Shown piece by piece: positions 33,141 through 44,211 of a stretch of DNA of 64,000 nt. This stretch comes from Undaria pinnatifida (lineage: Eukaryota; Sar; Phaeophyceae; Laminariales; Alariaceae), in NCBI GenBank assembly GCA_012845835.1, contig JABAKD010000009.1, positions 11,585,785 through 11,649,784 of the forward strand, in the 5' to 3' direction. The position numbers and the translations under genes are program-made. Every line of letters starts with the position of its first letter. Positions within the stretch are counted from its first letter, which is position 1. A model generated the notes under the pieces. That model saw only the letters and a program-made list of their open reading frames with translations, was not told where the DNA came from and did not search any database.

Positions 33141-34189
33141 GCACCCAGGGGCGCATCAGCATTGGAACGTAGACGCGGGGGGGATAGGGTGCGGGTGGCG
33201 GGAGGCTGTTCCCGGGTTGAGATGTTGGTGGTCGTTAGACTAGGAGGGCTGTTTCGTCGTCAGTGCGGTGGAGTCTGCCTTTGGCGGCAAGTGCGAGGAC
33301 GTCGGAGAGTAATGGGCGCTGGGCCGAGGGGATGGAATCCAAGAGGTCAGCCGGCGGCGGAGAAGGGGAGTCCAACGATAGGAAGCGGATGGCGGCGTAG
33401 CACACGGGCTCTGCGCGTTGTTCGCGCGCCCAGTCTTTGTAGGTGTAGCGCTCAACGCGGGCGAGGAGGTGGGGGTCGATGTTGAGGTCGACAACAGGAT
33501 CCGGGAGCAGAAGTGGCGGTGTTGATGGGGACGTCGGAGAAGTGGTCGAAGGAGGGGCCGGTCTTGGTGCGGTTGGTGCGGGTGACGCGGGCGGCGTGGG
33601 GACGGCAGCTGGAGGCGTTGTAGTAAGGGGAAGCCTTGGTTGGGCCCCGGCCGGGGGCGTGTGCGGTCGACGGGTAGATGTAGATCTTCTGGATACGGTT
33701 GGTTTCGGACGGCGTCCGAACCCATAGTCTGCGGTAGGTCGGGGGTTTCCCGCGGCGGCGGCGGCGCGATGGCGGGTCCGTGAAGAGATCAGACCAGAAG
33801 GCGGTGGTTCCGTGGCGCCAATGGTGGACAGCGGGAAGACGACGGGTGGCCTGGAAGCCGAACCAGGAGGAGCGCCGGTGTTCACGGCGGCATTCTCGGA
33901 GCTGACGAGAGGCCTGGCGGTGGAGTCGCGGGTCGAAATAGGCCCGACGAAGTTGTTGGGGATGCCGTGGTGCTCCATGCGTGGTCCCAGCAGGCGGAAG
34001 TCGGTATAGTCGTCGGCGGTGAAGGGAAGAGGCTGGATTGTTGGAATGGGTCTTGAAGGGGGGGACACGAGCCCACCCAAGCCGATACCCGGTGTAGGCG
34101 GCTCGTTCGGTGCGAAGCCGCAGGGGCGGGTGAGGTAGATGCCAACAGTGTCCGGGCCAGTGAGGCGGTTGCGTCCGGTGCGGTCGGCG

Positions 34190-35470
34190 TCGGTGGCTGG
34201 TTGTGGTAGGCGTGAAAGGAAGTCGGCGTTGCCGTTGGCCGTACCTTTGCGGTACTTCAGTGTGTAGTTGTAAGCCGAAAGGAACTCGAGCCAGCGCCGG
34301 ACGCGAGCATTGTGCTCGCCAACCTTGGCGATGTTCTCGAGCGCCTTGTGGTCCGAATAAATTTCGAAACGAGTGGACCACAGATGCCCGCGTAGTCGCT
34401 TGATCGCCCAAACGATGCTGCCGGCCTCGAGGTCGAGGGGTGTCCATGAACGTTCGGAGTCCAGAGTGGCGCGGCTGATGTAGATTATCGGGCGGACGGA
34501 GCCGTCAGGTTGTTCCTGCTCGAGGGTCGCTCCAAAGCCGTCGATGCTAGCGTCGCAGTAGAGGCGGAAAGGGCGGGAGTCGTCGGCGACGGCGTCCCAG
34601 TCGGGGTAGACGAGGATCGGTGGCTCGGTAAGTTCGTGGAGGATGGCGCGGATGGTGGCTTCCATGGCGGGGGTGAAGTCGAAGGTGGCGCCCTGCTTGA
34701 GTAGAGCGTTGATGGGGCGAAGGCGTCTGGAAAGGTTTGGTAGGAACTTGCCGTAGTAGTTGATGCCTCCGAGGAGTGATCGCACCTGTTTCTTGTCGGT
34801 GGGCATGGGTATTCTGGTGAGGGCGGCGACCTTGTCGGAGTTGGGGCTGTAGCCGCCAGCGGAGATGGTGCGCCCCAGGAAGTCGGCGGTTGTGGCGCCA
34901 ATTTTGGCCTTGGAGGGAGAAAGTTTGAGGTGGTGCTTACGGAGGCGACCAAAAAGGGCTCGGATGTTGGCGACGTGGTCGGTGGGGTCAGGGTCGAAGA
35001 CGATGATGTCGTCGAGGTACGCGGCGACGCGTTCCAAGCCTTTGATGACCTCGTTGATGATCTTAACGAACCAACCAGGGGAGGCACTGCTGCCTTGCGG
35101 CATCACAAGCCACTCGAAGAGCCGGTCTGGCGTGCAAAACGCCGTCAAAGGGATGGTATCCTTGTCGATGGTGATTTGGTGGAACGAGGAGACCAAGTCG
35201 AAGAGGGAGAAAATGCGCCCTTTTCCTAAAGAATCGAGGACCTCGTCAACGCGGGGGATGGGAAGCTGTCCGAGGGAGCTGATGGCGTTCAGCTTTTTAT
35301 AGTTGATGGTGATGCAGACACCGCCGTCCTTCTTCGGGATGGCGACCATGGGGCTGGAGTAAGGTGAGGTCGAATGCTGAATCAAGCCGGCGGCCAGGTA
35401 CTGGTCGAGGACGGCGTCGGCCTTTTTGGCAAGGATGGGGTTGATCCTGTACGGGCGAGAGGTAACTGGT
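34190..35470 (-). CDS. reverse transcriptase and RNase H region of the NADAR-bearing element
   Basis: The reverse transcriptase (about 34,730-35,470) shows PYRINPILAKKADAVLDQYL, the YKKLNAISSLGQLPIPR segment, FEWLVMPQGSSASPGWF and the YLDD box. The RNase H (about 34,190-34,570) begins FRLYCDASIDGFGATLEQEQ and includes the SDHKALE segment. Order and spacing are those of Ty3/Gypsy Pol. A Pro/Thr-rich linker of about 330 residues separates RNase H from the integrase, much longer than usual. Confidence 0.88.
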
Positions 35471-36236
35471 TCGCTGTCCGGAGGTACGGTGATCTTGAAC
35501 GGCATCAATGAGCACGAGCCGAAGTCGGTCTTGGAGGTGGAGAAGACGTCCGGAAACTCGCAGAGGACATCTCCCAGGCTGTCGATCACCGATGGGGACC
35601 ATCCGGAACCGTGGAGGTCGAAGATGATGTCGCGCAGATGCGGCGGCAGACGGTCCCAGAGGTTGAGGAAGCTAGTTCGTTGATCGGTGTCGAGGCGTGC
35701 AAGGAGCTGTGGGCACGGGGCTGTCGGTGGGTCGTGGGGATCGGCTGGTGGGGGGTTCTCGCTGGCCACAGGAATGTTGTCGTGTAGGGCATGTACGCCC
35801 GGCGTAGGCGGAGGGGCTGGGGGGTCCAAAGAAGGGTGCCCAAGGGTGGCTAGTGGTACTTGCACCAGCGGGGAGAGGGAGGTTCCGAGGAGGTCGCCCG
35901 GTTCGAGATCGGTTGATCCTGACAATGGGATAGTCTGGTGTCCGTCGGAGACGAAAATTACCTTGTCGGTGAGAAGGTCCTCGCGGGGGGCATGTTGACC
36001 ATGTACTGCCCGGTAAACGCCGGGGCGCCTGACTGGCGCACGAGGTTGACCTTGATGAGCTTCGGCGAGGAGGAAAGCGAAATAACTTTCGTGCCGGCGA
36101 ACCGAAGGTGGTAGACGTCGTCGGTGTATCGGTCGTCGGGAATGAAGGCGGAGGCCCTGTTGGTGTCGTGGTGGTGCAGGGAAAGTTCGCCCAGGGTCGG
36201 TTGGGGGGGCTGGTGTGGCAGCTGGGGCTTTCGCGG

Positions 36237-36644
36237 GAGCGTGGTATACGAACGTCGCTCGAAGCGCATCCAGCTATCTCGCCCCAAGAGGATGGGATGC
36301 TGCATAGTTCCAGCGGGAACGACGCAAGCCCATACTGCCAGGGCGGCGGTGGGGGTTTGGTGGTGCTTAAACTGGATGCTTAAGCGGATGGAAACGGAGG
36401 TGGAGAGGGGAGTCGAGGTTCCGAAACCTCCCCATGAACGAGGTGAGTTCTGTCGCTCGCACTCATCCGTTGCTGACCAGGACGCCTTCAGTTGTTCCAC
36501 GGCGGCGGCGGTGATGAACGACTGAGGGGAGCCTGCGTCGAGCAGCGCCACGAGTTTGCAGCGTTTGGCGGCGGTAGGTCCGCTGTGGACTAGTACTTCG
36601 GTCGTGAACGACGCGTCGTCGACAGTTAGGATGCCGCTTGTAAG
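36237..36644 (-). CDS. retropepsin-like protease region of the NADAR-bearing element
   Basis: Follows the NADAR domain after a Pro/Thr-rich linker. It shows the strand-turn LVALLDAGSPQSFITAAAVE, with the Asp-Ala-Gly type active site used by some Gypsy proteases, and downstream hydrophobic strands including VWACVVPAGTMQHPILLGRD. Maturation of the element polyprotein is the family role. Confidence 0.7.
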
Positions 36645-36926
36645 GCACGGTCCATGTTCTGGTATTGTCGGCGCGGTAGTAGCGGGGTATAGGTTGGTTG
36701 CGCCGTCGACGGCGGAGACCTGAGCGAAGTGGCTGCTGGGCAAGGCGTCCGGGGTGGAGGGTGGCAGAAGGAGTCCAAGCGGGGTACTCGGCGTTTGTTG
36801 AAGGGGGAAGGGGCTTGTCTCGTGGATGCCATCTGCGGTGGGGAAGACCCGGCTGGCGTCGGTGGTGGTGGGTGTTGGCTCAGCGGAGCAGGGGGCGAGG
36901 GCGCTTGTGGCGTGGAGGCTTGAGCG

Positions 36927-37382
36927 AAGGCGTTCGCGGAAGTCCATAAGTAGCCGGCCTAGCAGGTTCCGACCGCGCCAGCGCGCCCTTTCGCAGGCAA
37001 ACGGGTGGTCGGCCCTATAGCCGATGCCCCAGACGAGGTCGTACGGGCTGGCCTCAGCGATGTGCTTCTCGCCAGTTGCCTCGAGCGCTTGTTGTAGGTC
37101 CGGGTTTTGGCTGAACTTGCAGAAGTTGGTGTTGAGGACGATGTCGTAGCGGTGTCGCTCCCAACACTCCTGGCCGAAGCCGGACACGGTGCGTCCAAGA
37201 GATTTCTGGTCGGCGGGGTCGGGGGTGGTTCGGATGCGAAGCTCTGTCGCGGTGTCACCGAAGAGCGCAGCCTTCTGCGCCATCATCATCTGTTCGGCGC
37301 AGTTGTACGTGACGCTTTCGTACTCGATGTCGCACAGGTACCACTGTGAGAAGACGGACGAGGAGTTCCAGAAGAAATGGAA
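36927..37382 (-). CDS. NADAR (YbiA-like) domain inside the retroelement polyprotein
   Basis: About 150 residues within an otherwise Pro/Ser-rich polyprotein region. Seen in order: FHFFWNSSSVFSQWY, YNCAEQMMMAQKAALFGD, DQKSLGRTVSGFGQECW, NFCKFSQNPDLQQALEATG, IAEASPYDLVWGIGY and RWRGRNLLGRLLMDFRERL. These match the NADAR pattern of an N-terminal F/W...S.F, a central EQ.....KA, LGR......W, KF..NP.L...L..TG, EASP.D..WG.G and W.G.N.LG..LM..R blocks. All blocks are present and none is visibly lost. Family members hydrolyse N-glycosidic bonds, in riboflavin intermediates (bacterial YbiA) or in ADP-ribosylated guanine. In this element the domain lies directly upstream of the protease. Function here is inference. 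Confidence 0.9.
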
Positions 37383-38330
37383 AGAATCCGGGGGGTCCGC
37401 GATGTCATGTGCTGGCGAGGGCGAGTCATCGGAAGGGTGTTGCAGGGGTGGGTGTCGGCGATTGTTGGTAATGTCGCCGTGTGGCGTTGTCGGGGGTAGA
37501 GTCAGGTCCGATCGGGCGGTGCTGACTTGAACGCCCGAGTTCGCGGGGGAATTGCTCGGCAAAGCCGAGGTACCGGGAGGGTCCACGCGGTGGCGCGCAC
37601 GCTGGGCGGGGATACCCTGAAAGGTCCTGTCTTCAGGCGTTTGGAGAGCAGGGCTGTACTCGCTAGGGCATGCAGATCCTGTGGCCCGAGTCCACGCAAT
37701 GCGTGAAGCCGGCGAGGATGACGGGGCAGGGTGCTCAGAGCATGTCCTGGTCGACTGTGATCGCGAGTCTTCCATCTGTACGAAGGGGCTGTCCCTCGAG
37801 CTCAGGGACAGTGGTGCTGTCAACACCGTGGCAGCGAGTGGGAAACCGTCATTCGCGGGCCCAACGTTGCCACTAAAAGGGCGCACGTCCTGTGACGAGC
37901 GGGTGAGCAGTGGCCAATCTGGGGTCGAGGCGGGCTCAGGGGGCGATGGCCCGGTAGACGAAACAGCCGTTTCGTGCGAACCGGAACCGCTGGTAGTCGT
38001 AATCGTCGAGACTTCGCCCAGGTTAGCAATGTCTGGAATCTCAGCGATAGTCGGCAGGTAGCGTTGCACATCGCGGAAAGGCGTCGAGTGGAGCATCCCA
38101 GTAGGGCTCGACGTCTTGGCCTCCTCCCGCCCACACCTCAAGGCAATCACTGGAACAAGAGGATCAGTGCTTGAACAAGTGGTTGGGGTTCGGGCTGGGG
38201 TAGGGGGGGGGCGTAGGGGGACAGGGGGCAGGGGGTTGTGACGCACGTGGTGTACTCGGGCGTCTTGAGACCCGGTCTTCGCAGCAAGTGCTGTTGGCGG
38301 AGATGCTGCAGTTGCTCCACCACCGGCTCT

Positions 38331-38972
38331 TCAGTTGGTGCGAAAGGTGCCCGGTTGTCGTTGATTGGGGTTGGTCGCGTTATTATTGCCGATCCGCATG
38401 TTCGACGGGGCGGCGGCTGGGGGGGCATAGGTCGCCGGGTCGTGTACCGTCATGGCTGTCGACTGCGATGCGGCGGCGGCGCGACGATGTTGAAATTGCT
38501 GCCCTTGCAACTGTCGGTTGCCGTTGTCGTGGGAGCGGCTGTTGTCGTGCGAGCGGCCGTTGTCGTGGGAGCGGCCGTTGTTGTGGCGTCTGTTGTTGGA
38601 GCGTCCGTTGTTGCCCCGGTGTTGGTTGGAGTGGTCGTGGTTGTAGCGGTTGTTGTTGTTGTTGGCGCCCCGGTTGTTGTTGTGGTAAGTGCCCCCACGG
38701 TTGTCGTTACGGTGGGCGTAGCGGTTGGAGTTCCGGTTGACGTTGTGCTCGTACTGGCCCCGGCGGTAAGAACGCATCCGTTGTTGCCATTGGCGGTAGG
38801 CGTGGCCGCCATCGTGCAGCTGGCCAAGTGCAGGGTTGAGGATGCCGGATATGTTGATGAAGTCCTGGGGGCAGGTCTTCATGCTGTGATCCGTACCGTT
38901 GCAGTTAAGGCGATGTCCACCGTGAGCGCGTAGGGCTTGAGCACGGGCCGAGAAAACCCATTGTGATTTCAC
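38331..38972 (-). CDS. Gag-like nucleocapsid region of the NADAR-bearing element
   Basis: Begins almost at the primer-binding site. Near the N-terminus is a zinc-knuckle-like CNGTDHSMKTC (C-x4-H-x4-C), followed by an Asn/Arg/His-rich low-complexity tract encoded by a GTTGTC/GTTGTT-type minisatellite on the plus strand. Such basic tracts bind RNA in nucleocapsid proteins. No capsid-like helical domain is visible, which is unusual for a Gag. Either the capsid has been lost or it is too diverged to see. Confidence 0.55.
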   Translation of the reverse strand: MKSQWVFSARAQALRAHGGHRLNCNGTDHSMKTCPQDFINISGILNPALGQLHDGGHAYRQWQQRMRSYRRGQYEHNVNRNSNRYAHRNDNRGGTYHNNNRGANNNNNRYNHDHSNQHRGNNGRSNNRRHNNGRSHDNGRSHDNSRSHDNGNRQLQGQQFQHRRAAAASQSTAMTVHDPATYAPPAAAPSNMRIGNNNATNPNQRQPGTFRTN

Positions 38973-38974
38973 GC

Positions 38975-39002
38975 GCAGGTTCGAGTCCTACCGACGACGC
39001 CA
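38975..39002 (-). other. primer-binding site matching a tRNA T-arm and CCA end
   Basis: On the plus strand, three bases from the LTR, the sequence reads as the 3' end of a tRNA: GGTTCGAGTCC (T-loop), an acceptor strand and a final CCA at 39000-39002. The complementarity spans up to 28 bases, longer than the usual 8-18, and includes the T-loop. The particular tRNA cannot be named without the genome's tRNA set. Confidence 0.8.
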
Positions 39003-39005
39003 AAT

Positions 39006-39501
39006 TGTAAAGGAGTCGTGGTGCCGGATGTTGGGAGGGAAGGGACGCAGGGGTATCAGCTTCGCTTGGAGACAGCACCGGTTCTTCTTTGATGATTTCT
39101 TATTACTGGCGTTGAGCTATGAGAAGCTCGAAGGAGACAGGAAAGGGGAAGGAGTGAGAGCATGGGGGTGGGGTGAGGCTCACAGAGTTCGCTTCACCCT
39201 CCAGCATTGCTGCTGTGCTCCCTTCTGGACCTTTACCTATGGAACGTACAAGGAACGTTCTCCTAGGTGTTCTATATTCCCAAGAGCGCTTAACGCGCTT
39301 ACTTCTACCTATCTTGTCCAGAGGAGGACGTTCCATTACCGAGAACGTTCTTGTGGTATAAGCTAGCTATTCTCTACGGGTTATCCGCTTCACTAAGAAT
39401 ATTCCGTTTTAAGAGAATCTTCTTGTGACCAATAGAATAGACCGTAACTCTGCGGACTATCTTGCCGAATCTATTGCCCGCTATACCGACACTCTATTAC
39501 A
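39006..39501 (-). repeat. 5' LTR of the NADAR-bearing element
   Basis: 496 bp, TGTAAAGGAG...CTATTACA on the plus strand, thus with TG/CA termini. The second GAAC copy is at 39502-39505. Confidence 0.93.
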
Positions 39502-39989
39502 GAACCCATGCGGCCACGAGGCAACGACTCTATTATTGCTGTTGTTCCCTATGCACCGGGACGATCGATCATCGCTAGGTATCGTTTGAGCGCCTTTAAT
39601 CGTAGCTGGGAGGGAGGAAAGAGTTGCACTCCCTGTAGGTCCCATTTGTTGCCAGCAACGATCATGATGGTGGCCTCCCGCCCGAGATCCGACAACGACA
39701 AAAAACAAAAAAAAAACATGTCATATGATGAGTGAGACGCTCGGCTCGGCCAAGATATTTATTGTTTTAGCGGCAATCCGTTGTTCCCACCGCCGACCAA
39801 ACAACAACTCACCTTTTTCTCACAGGGATCTCCAGCTGGCTGGTCGGCTGCTGCGCTGGTGAATTCGTTCACCGCAGGACAGGTGTTTGAAGGCTAGTCG
39901 AGGCATCTCCGTCTCGCAGGCTGGTCACAAAGAAGGATCGTTGCGACTCCTTTCCCCAAGAGAGACGCCCCCCGTCCGGCTCTCTCCTT

Positions 39990-40155
39990 ATTATTATAAA
40001 AAATGAAAATACACTCCAGCTGTGAGATCGAAGGTTTCGTCGAAACTCATCTTTGCAAGCTGTGTGTGATACTCCGATCGCGCGCATTACGAGTTGTGTG
40101 TCCTCATTAAGGATATAGGTCGGCGACTCCCCTTACAACTACAGTGTAGCTATCA
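39990..40155 (+). repeat. dispersed repeat A, copy 1
   Basis: About 165 bp containing ATACACTCCAGCTGTGAGAT, AACTCATCTTTGCAAGCTGT and TGTGTGTCCTCATTAAGGAT. Other copies lie at 51,585-51,749 (about 90% alike) and 59,941-60,036 (partial). I do not recognise the family; it may be a SINE fragment or a solo terminal repeat. Confidence 0.75.
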
Positions 40156-40910
40156 GGGTCAACAGGGTGATTTTAGTCAGTCTGTGCGCTGAAACTATAA
40201 AACCCGTTTCTGAGGGGGACAAAATCTGACAGCTGTGGAGGGAAATGTATCCTTTTATCAAGTGAATCTTGTAAGTCGAATAACCGGTGAGGGGGGGGGG
40301 CGGAGTTTTGAAGGACGTGGGGGCCTGGTTTTGATCAAAAGCGAGCGAGCTTATTATTATGATGATGAACTCAAATTCGAGCACAAGCGTCTTTGGGGTT
40401 GCGGGACACCACAGAGCGCTCCACCCCAACAGCGCCAGCAAGCAGACAGCACCGGGGTGGTCCTGTATAGGTGCCACGTTGCCGATCATCTCTCATGGCG
40501 TTGAGTGCTCCCCTCTCTGCTTCGCAAGCTTGGTGTGTGCTCGATGGTGGGTGGGCTGGTCAGTGAGTTTTCTTCTTCATGAAAGTGAAATTTGATCAGG
40601 GGAGGCTTGGTAAATATCCCCGCGAAAGGAAACCAGGCGTTTTTGTCAACTTGTTTTTTTTATAACACGCTGGTGCACTTCTGTACTCTTACTACTTACT
40701 GTTTTTCTTTGTTGTTTTATGCGTATGAAGCCCACGGCTGCGCTCCTCCGTCTATCTCACGAAGCTCCCCAGAACAGCGAACGAGAATACAGCAAAGTGT
40801 AGTGGTACGGCATGCAGCGCAGCCAACAATGACCTTGAGAAACGATCAAGACCTTGATGTACATACACTAGTAGTAGTATCGTGTTCTACTCGCAAAAAT
40901 TACATGTATG

Positions 40911-40980
40911 TACAAGGGCTCCGCATGGGTGCCGGCATTCGCCGGCGCCCATGCTTCGGGTAGGGCAGGGCAGCACTTCG
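40911..40980 (-). repeat. hairpin repeat ending CCTTGTA, copy inverted to 56,101-56,170
   Basis: On the minus strand it reads GCCCTGCCCTACCCGAAGC, then a stem-loop of GGCGCC/GGCACCC type, then GCGGAGCCCTTGTA. The copy at 56,101-56,170 has the same blocks in the opposite orientation. This may be the 3' end of Helitron-like elements. Confidence 0.65.
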
Positions 40981-41739
40981 ACCACTTAAGGTGTAGCTGT
41001 CCCATTTATTTGGCATGCATTGAACTTTAAAGTAATGCCAAGAGTTTCATACGAACATGGGATTCTGAAAGTCATGCTTTGACAAAAGAAAAAACGTAAT
41101 ATATACAATAAAAAAGGCAAGGATAGGCGAAACAAACTATTAAATGCGCCGTCAAGTAAAAGTTGGCGTCTATCAAACAAAAATACCGAAAAGAGTATTA
41201 TTGAGAACCTGCGTCGCCTCTATCTAGGCGAAACAAAAGAGGCCTTGGCATTAATGAAGAGACTGCACTGCTGTCCCCGTGGCAATGGAGGTTCGAAGTC
41301 GACAGGATGCAAAGTCGGTTTGCATCAAACGTCGACATGAGGACATGTCCGCCGGCGAGGTTTTGGAAGAAGATTGCTTTGTTACGTGAAGGCTGTCGCA
41401 TTGATTGGTCTGCGTGGTCGCGGGCGAGGAGGAAAACGTAGAAGAGGAGGGCGATCTCTCGTTGAGGCGGCGTTGTCTAAGATTGGTGCGGGGGTGGCTT
41501 TGCTCGTACGTACGGGAGGTTGGCGTAGCGCTTCTTCTCTGTTTTTTCTCGGGAAGGCGGGATATGTGTGTCTGCTGTCTTTTCTTCGTGGGGGCTTTCA
41601 CGTTGTCGATATTGGACGCGTCCTCTCAATGCATAATATCCGGAGTGTCTCTACCATGACGACTGCTGATAGTGCCGTGCGTATTTCCTAGAGACTGACA
41701 TATTATTTACTGGTAGTAATAATAATATACCTTTGCAAC

Positions 41740-42090
41740 ATTTTTTTTCTTCATCCCATTTATTATCCCCGCACCACTCTCGCGCTCCCTTCCAGTAGTA
41801 ACTCAGATCCAGGGTCAATAGCGGGCCCTCCTCCTCCCTCCCCACTTCGGCACGTGCTTTCATTTTTACCGCCAGGAGAATCCAGCATTTTCTTCCCTCG
41901 TCGACTCGCGTCGAACCAACCCACGCTGCTAGGCGCTCTCAGCAGTTGATTAATAATGCCTGTTTTTTTTTTTTGCATTTTTGCAAATAAAGTCAAATCT
42001 CATCGTGGTGGGTGTCGAACTCAAGGACAACCAAACGTTAGTAGTATTCGAGGGTAAAACCACTATTATTAATAGACCACCGGGGCGGCC
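41740..42090 (-). mobile_element. tRNA-derived SINE, family 2, copy 1
   Basis: On the minus strand it begins near 42,090 with a GCCCCGGTGGTCTA-like head shared with the copy at 53,682-54,045, and ends in an A-run (plus-strand T-run 41,740-41,748). The centre includes TTTGCAAAAA and CGACGAGGGAAGAAAATGCT blocks shared with the other copy. Its central region is also related to SINE family 1. Confidence 0.7.
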
Positions 42091-42235
42091 GGCTGACAAA
42101 TGAGTAAAAAAAAACAGGATCTTTGCATAGAGAATACATTCCCTCCCCCATATTGAGTGTATGATATTACGATGGTTGACGCGATATGTATAGAATAAAG
42201 CGCCAAATACCTAAATATCAGCGTACGCGGAGTTT

Positions 42236-42470
42236 TAGATATCATGAATAACGAACGACCGCGACGGCAGAGCACGGCAAAGCATAGCGCGTCGCTCTGC
42301 TGAGCTAGCGGTGCGCTGCTGAGCTGAGCCGCAGGGCATCGCAGGGCACTGCACGGCGCTTCGTTGCTGTAAGCTATAGCGCTGCGATGGGGTGCTGGGC
42401 GGTGTCGAGCTGATGAGCCAAGCCCAGATCTCAGCCGCTGAAGCTTCGTCAAGTACAAAACAAATGGTGC
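42236..42470 (-). repeat. CAGCGC-rich degenerate repeat, related to 61,813-62,310
   Basis: GC-rich stretch of overlapping GCTGAG/GCACGGC-type motifs. Read on the minus strand it resembles the units at 61,813-62,310 (AGCTCAGCTCAGC, GCAGCGC, TGCCGTGC motifs). I see no gene in it; long frames here arise from composition. Confidence 0.55.
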
Positions 42471-43436
42471 GAATCAAAGGAAAGCTAAAGCTGGACCGTT
42501 CCGCAACTAATGCACAGCTGTCAGGCGGCAATTAGCGGCAGTAGGAAGTTCAACTTACTAGACAAAAAGGAAGAAAAAATCGCGAAAAAGTTCAAAATCG
42601 TGTTGGCAGAAAAACCAAGTTTGCAGGAAGCAGCTGAAAGGTCAAGAAACAGGCAATATTTCAGTTGTTGTTGTTGTTGTTGTCGTTCTCACATTAACTC
42701 GCATAATCAAGTCCGTGGTCACAGGACAGGCTCCAGTCACTCTGGAGCTGAGAAATACCCTAGGGGAAAAACACAAACCAAAGGTGGTACACGCATAAAT
42801 CACAGCTGACGCAATTCATGCCTCCACCAGAAACATATAAAAGTGAAATCGGTAGTCAGTCTACGATGTGCCAGGTCCATACCGGTGCATACGTCTCATT
42901 ACTCGCGCCTGGGAAAACCGACTATACCGCTGGCCAACTAAGAAAGACTACCACGTATATATTACACGTGGTATCTATCACTACGCATGCGCACAACAGA
43001 CGCAAGTCAATTGGAAAAAAGAAACAAACAAAGAAGAGAAAGGAAAGGAAATAAATGGGTACATGGGGCCAAGAAAAAGAAAAGGCAAATAAAATTTGGG
43101 GGGCCTACTGGCGAGTCTTGCCACCAGCACGATGCCACGTGGTTTTTCGACGATCTACAGCAGTACTACGAACGACTTCCGATACACCCACCGAGGCACG
43201 GACCACCGGACAATTACGCGACCGACAGCTGGCCGTGGTTGTCACGTGTCTCTGTGTTGGGGGCCCCTGTGCGCTGCCTCTTGTTGGCTCTTGTTTGGGT
43301 AAAACATGCGGCGTGCTCGATGGTCTCACGGCACCATAATCAGAACGTCCGCTCGTACGACGTATCATTCTTACAGAAAATAAATGTAATACGACCTGGT
43401 ATTTTTTTCTCCACCAATATGAACATAAAACGGTTG

Positions 43437-44120
43437 TTATATATTGGACAGAGTGATGCGTGTACGACTAAACTTGCCAACGGCACTCGTACTGCACTTT
43501 GAGCTATCTGCTGTGGTTCTGGTTGCTACTAGTTGCTGCTGTATGTGCTAGAAGTTTCGCCCTTCGGCTACTGCTGCTGCACCTGATGTTGTGTGTTTGC
43601 CAATGTTGCCAGTTGGCGTTCATGCTCGTCGTACATACTGCTGTTCTCACCCAGTACGTACGGGTTTCCTCGTACCTCGACGGCACGACGACGAGCTCAA
43701 AACAGAAGGGAGGTGACATGAAATGGCATGGACAATGGCCACATAGAGGCGAGCACAGCGGGATAGTTCGCTGCGAATCAACCGCACTCGTTCATGCCTA
43801 CAGCAGAGGCTGCCTGGAGTGTCAGCGGCCGTGCTAAAGCCAAGGCCAAAGGCCGAAGAGACGGCTCTTCTACCTGCTTGAGATGCTGTTATATATAGAC
43901 TATTGGACAGAGTGATGCGTGTACGACTAAACTTGTCAACTGCACTCGTACTGCACTTTGAGCTATCTGCTGTGGTTCTGGTTGCTACTAGTTGCTGCAG
44001 TATGTGCTAGAAGTTTCGCCCTTCGGCTACTGCTGCTGCATGCACCTGATGTTGTGTGTTTGCCAATGCCGTCAGTTGGCGTTCATGCTCGTCGTACATA
44101 CTGCTGTTCTCACCCGGTAC
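43437..44120 (+). repeat. direct duplication of about 230 bp, 452 bp apart
   Basis: Copies at 43,437-43,664 and 43,889-44,120 both start near ATTGGACAGAGTGATGCGTG and run through TTCGCCCTTCGGCTACTGCT to CTGCTGTTCTCACCC, with a few substitutions and a small insertion. The 225 bp between them is unique. It may be a local duplication or the terminal repeats of a very small element. Confidence 0.75.
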
Positions 44121-44211
44121 GCAAAATTCCAAACATAATCACGTACCGTTTGGAAATGATGCCAATTTTGTAAATCATTCAGGCGTTGCAGCCATTAAGA
44201 TTCAACAATTT

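Larger units (their letters stand above)
28788..39501 (-). mobile_element. Ty3/Gypsy-type LTR retrotransposon carrying a NADAR domain, broken
   Basis: About 10.7 kb with LTRs of 499 and 496 bp that differ at roughly 2% of positions by eye, flanked by the 4-bp duplication GAAC (28784-28787 and 39502-39505). Read on the minus strand it has a short Gag-like nucleocapsid region, a NADAR domain, a retropepsin-like protease, reverse transcriptase, RNase H, integrase and a C-terminal Tudor/chromo-like tail. It is broken, with about three breaks in the coding region, and is older than the element at 12787-20942. A capsid region was not recognised. Confidence 0.9.
39506..41739. other. intergenic, repeat-bearing, no supported gene
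   Basis: Only short frames without protein character are found. A dispersed repeat lies at 39,990-40,155 and a hairpin repeat at 40,911-40,980 (separate entries). The stretch 41,380-41,690 has a Glu-rich plus-strand frame of 84 codons that I do not trust. Confidence 0.4.

Noticed and set aside
33452-34447. 331-codon frame overlapping the RT/RNase H region
   Set aside because: Shadow frame of the same strand; His/Arg/Pro-rich and without domains.
38975-39002. A tRNA gene next to the LTR
   Set aside because: Only the 3' half is present and it abuts the LTR, exactly where a primer-binding site belongs.
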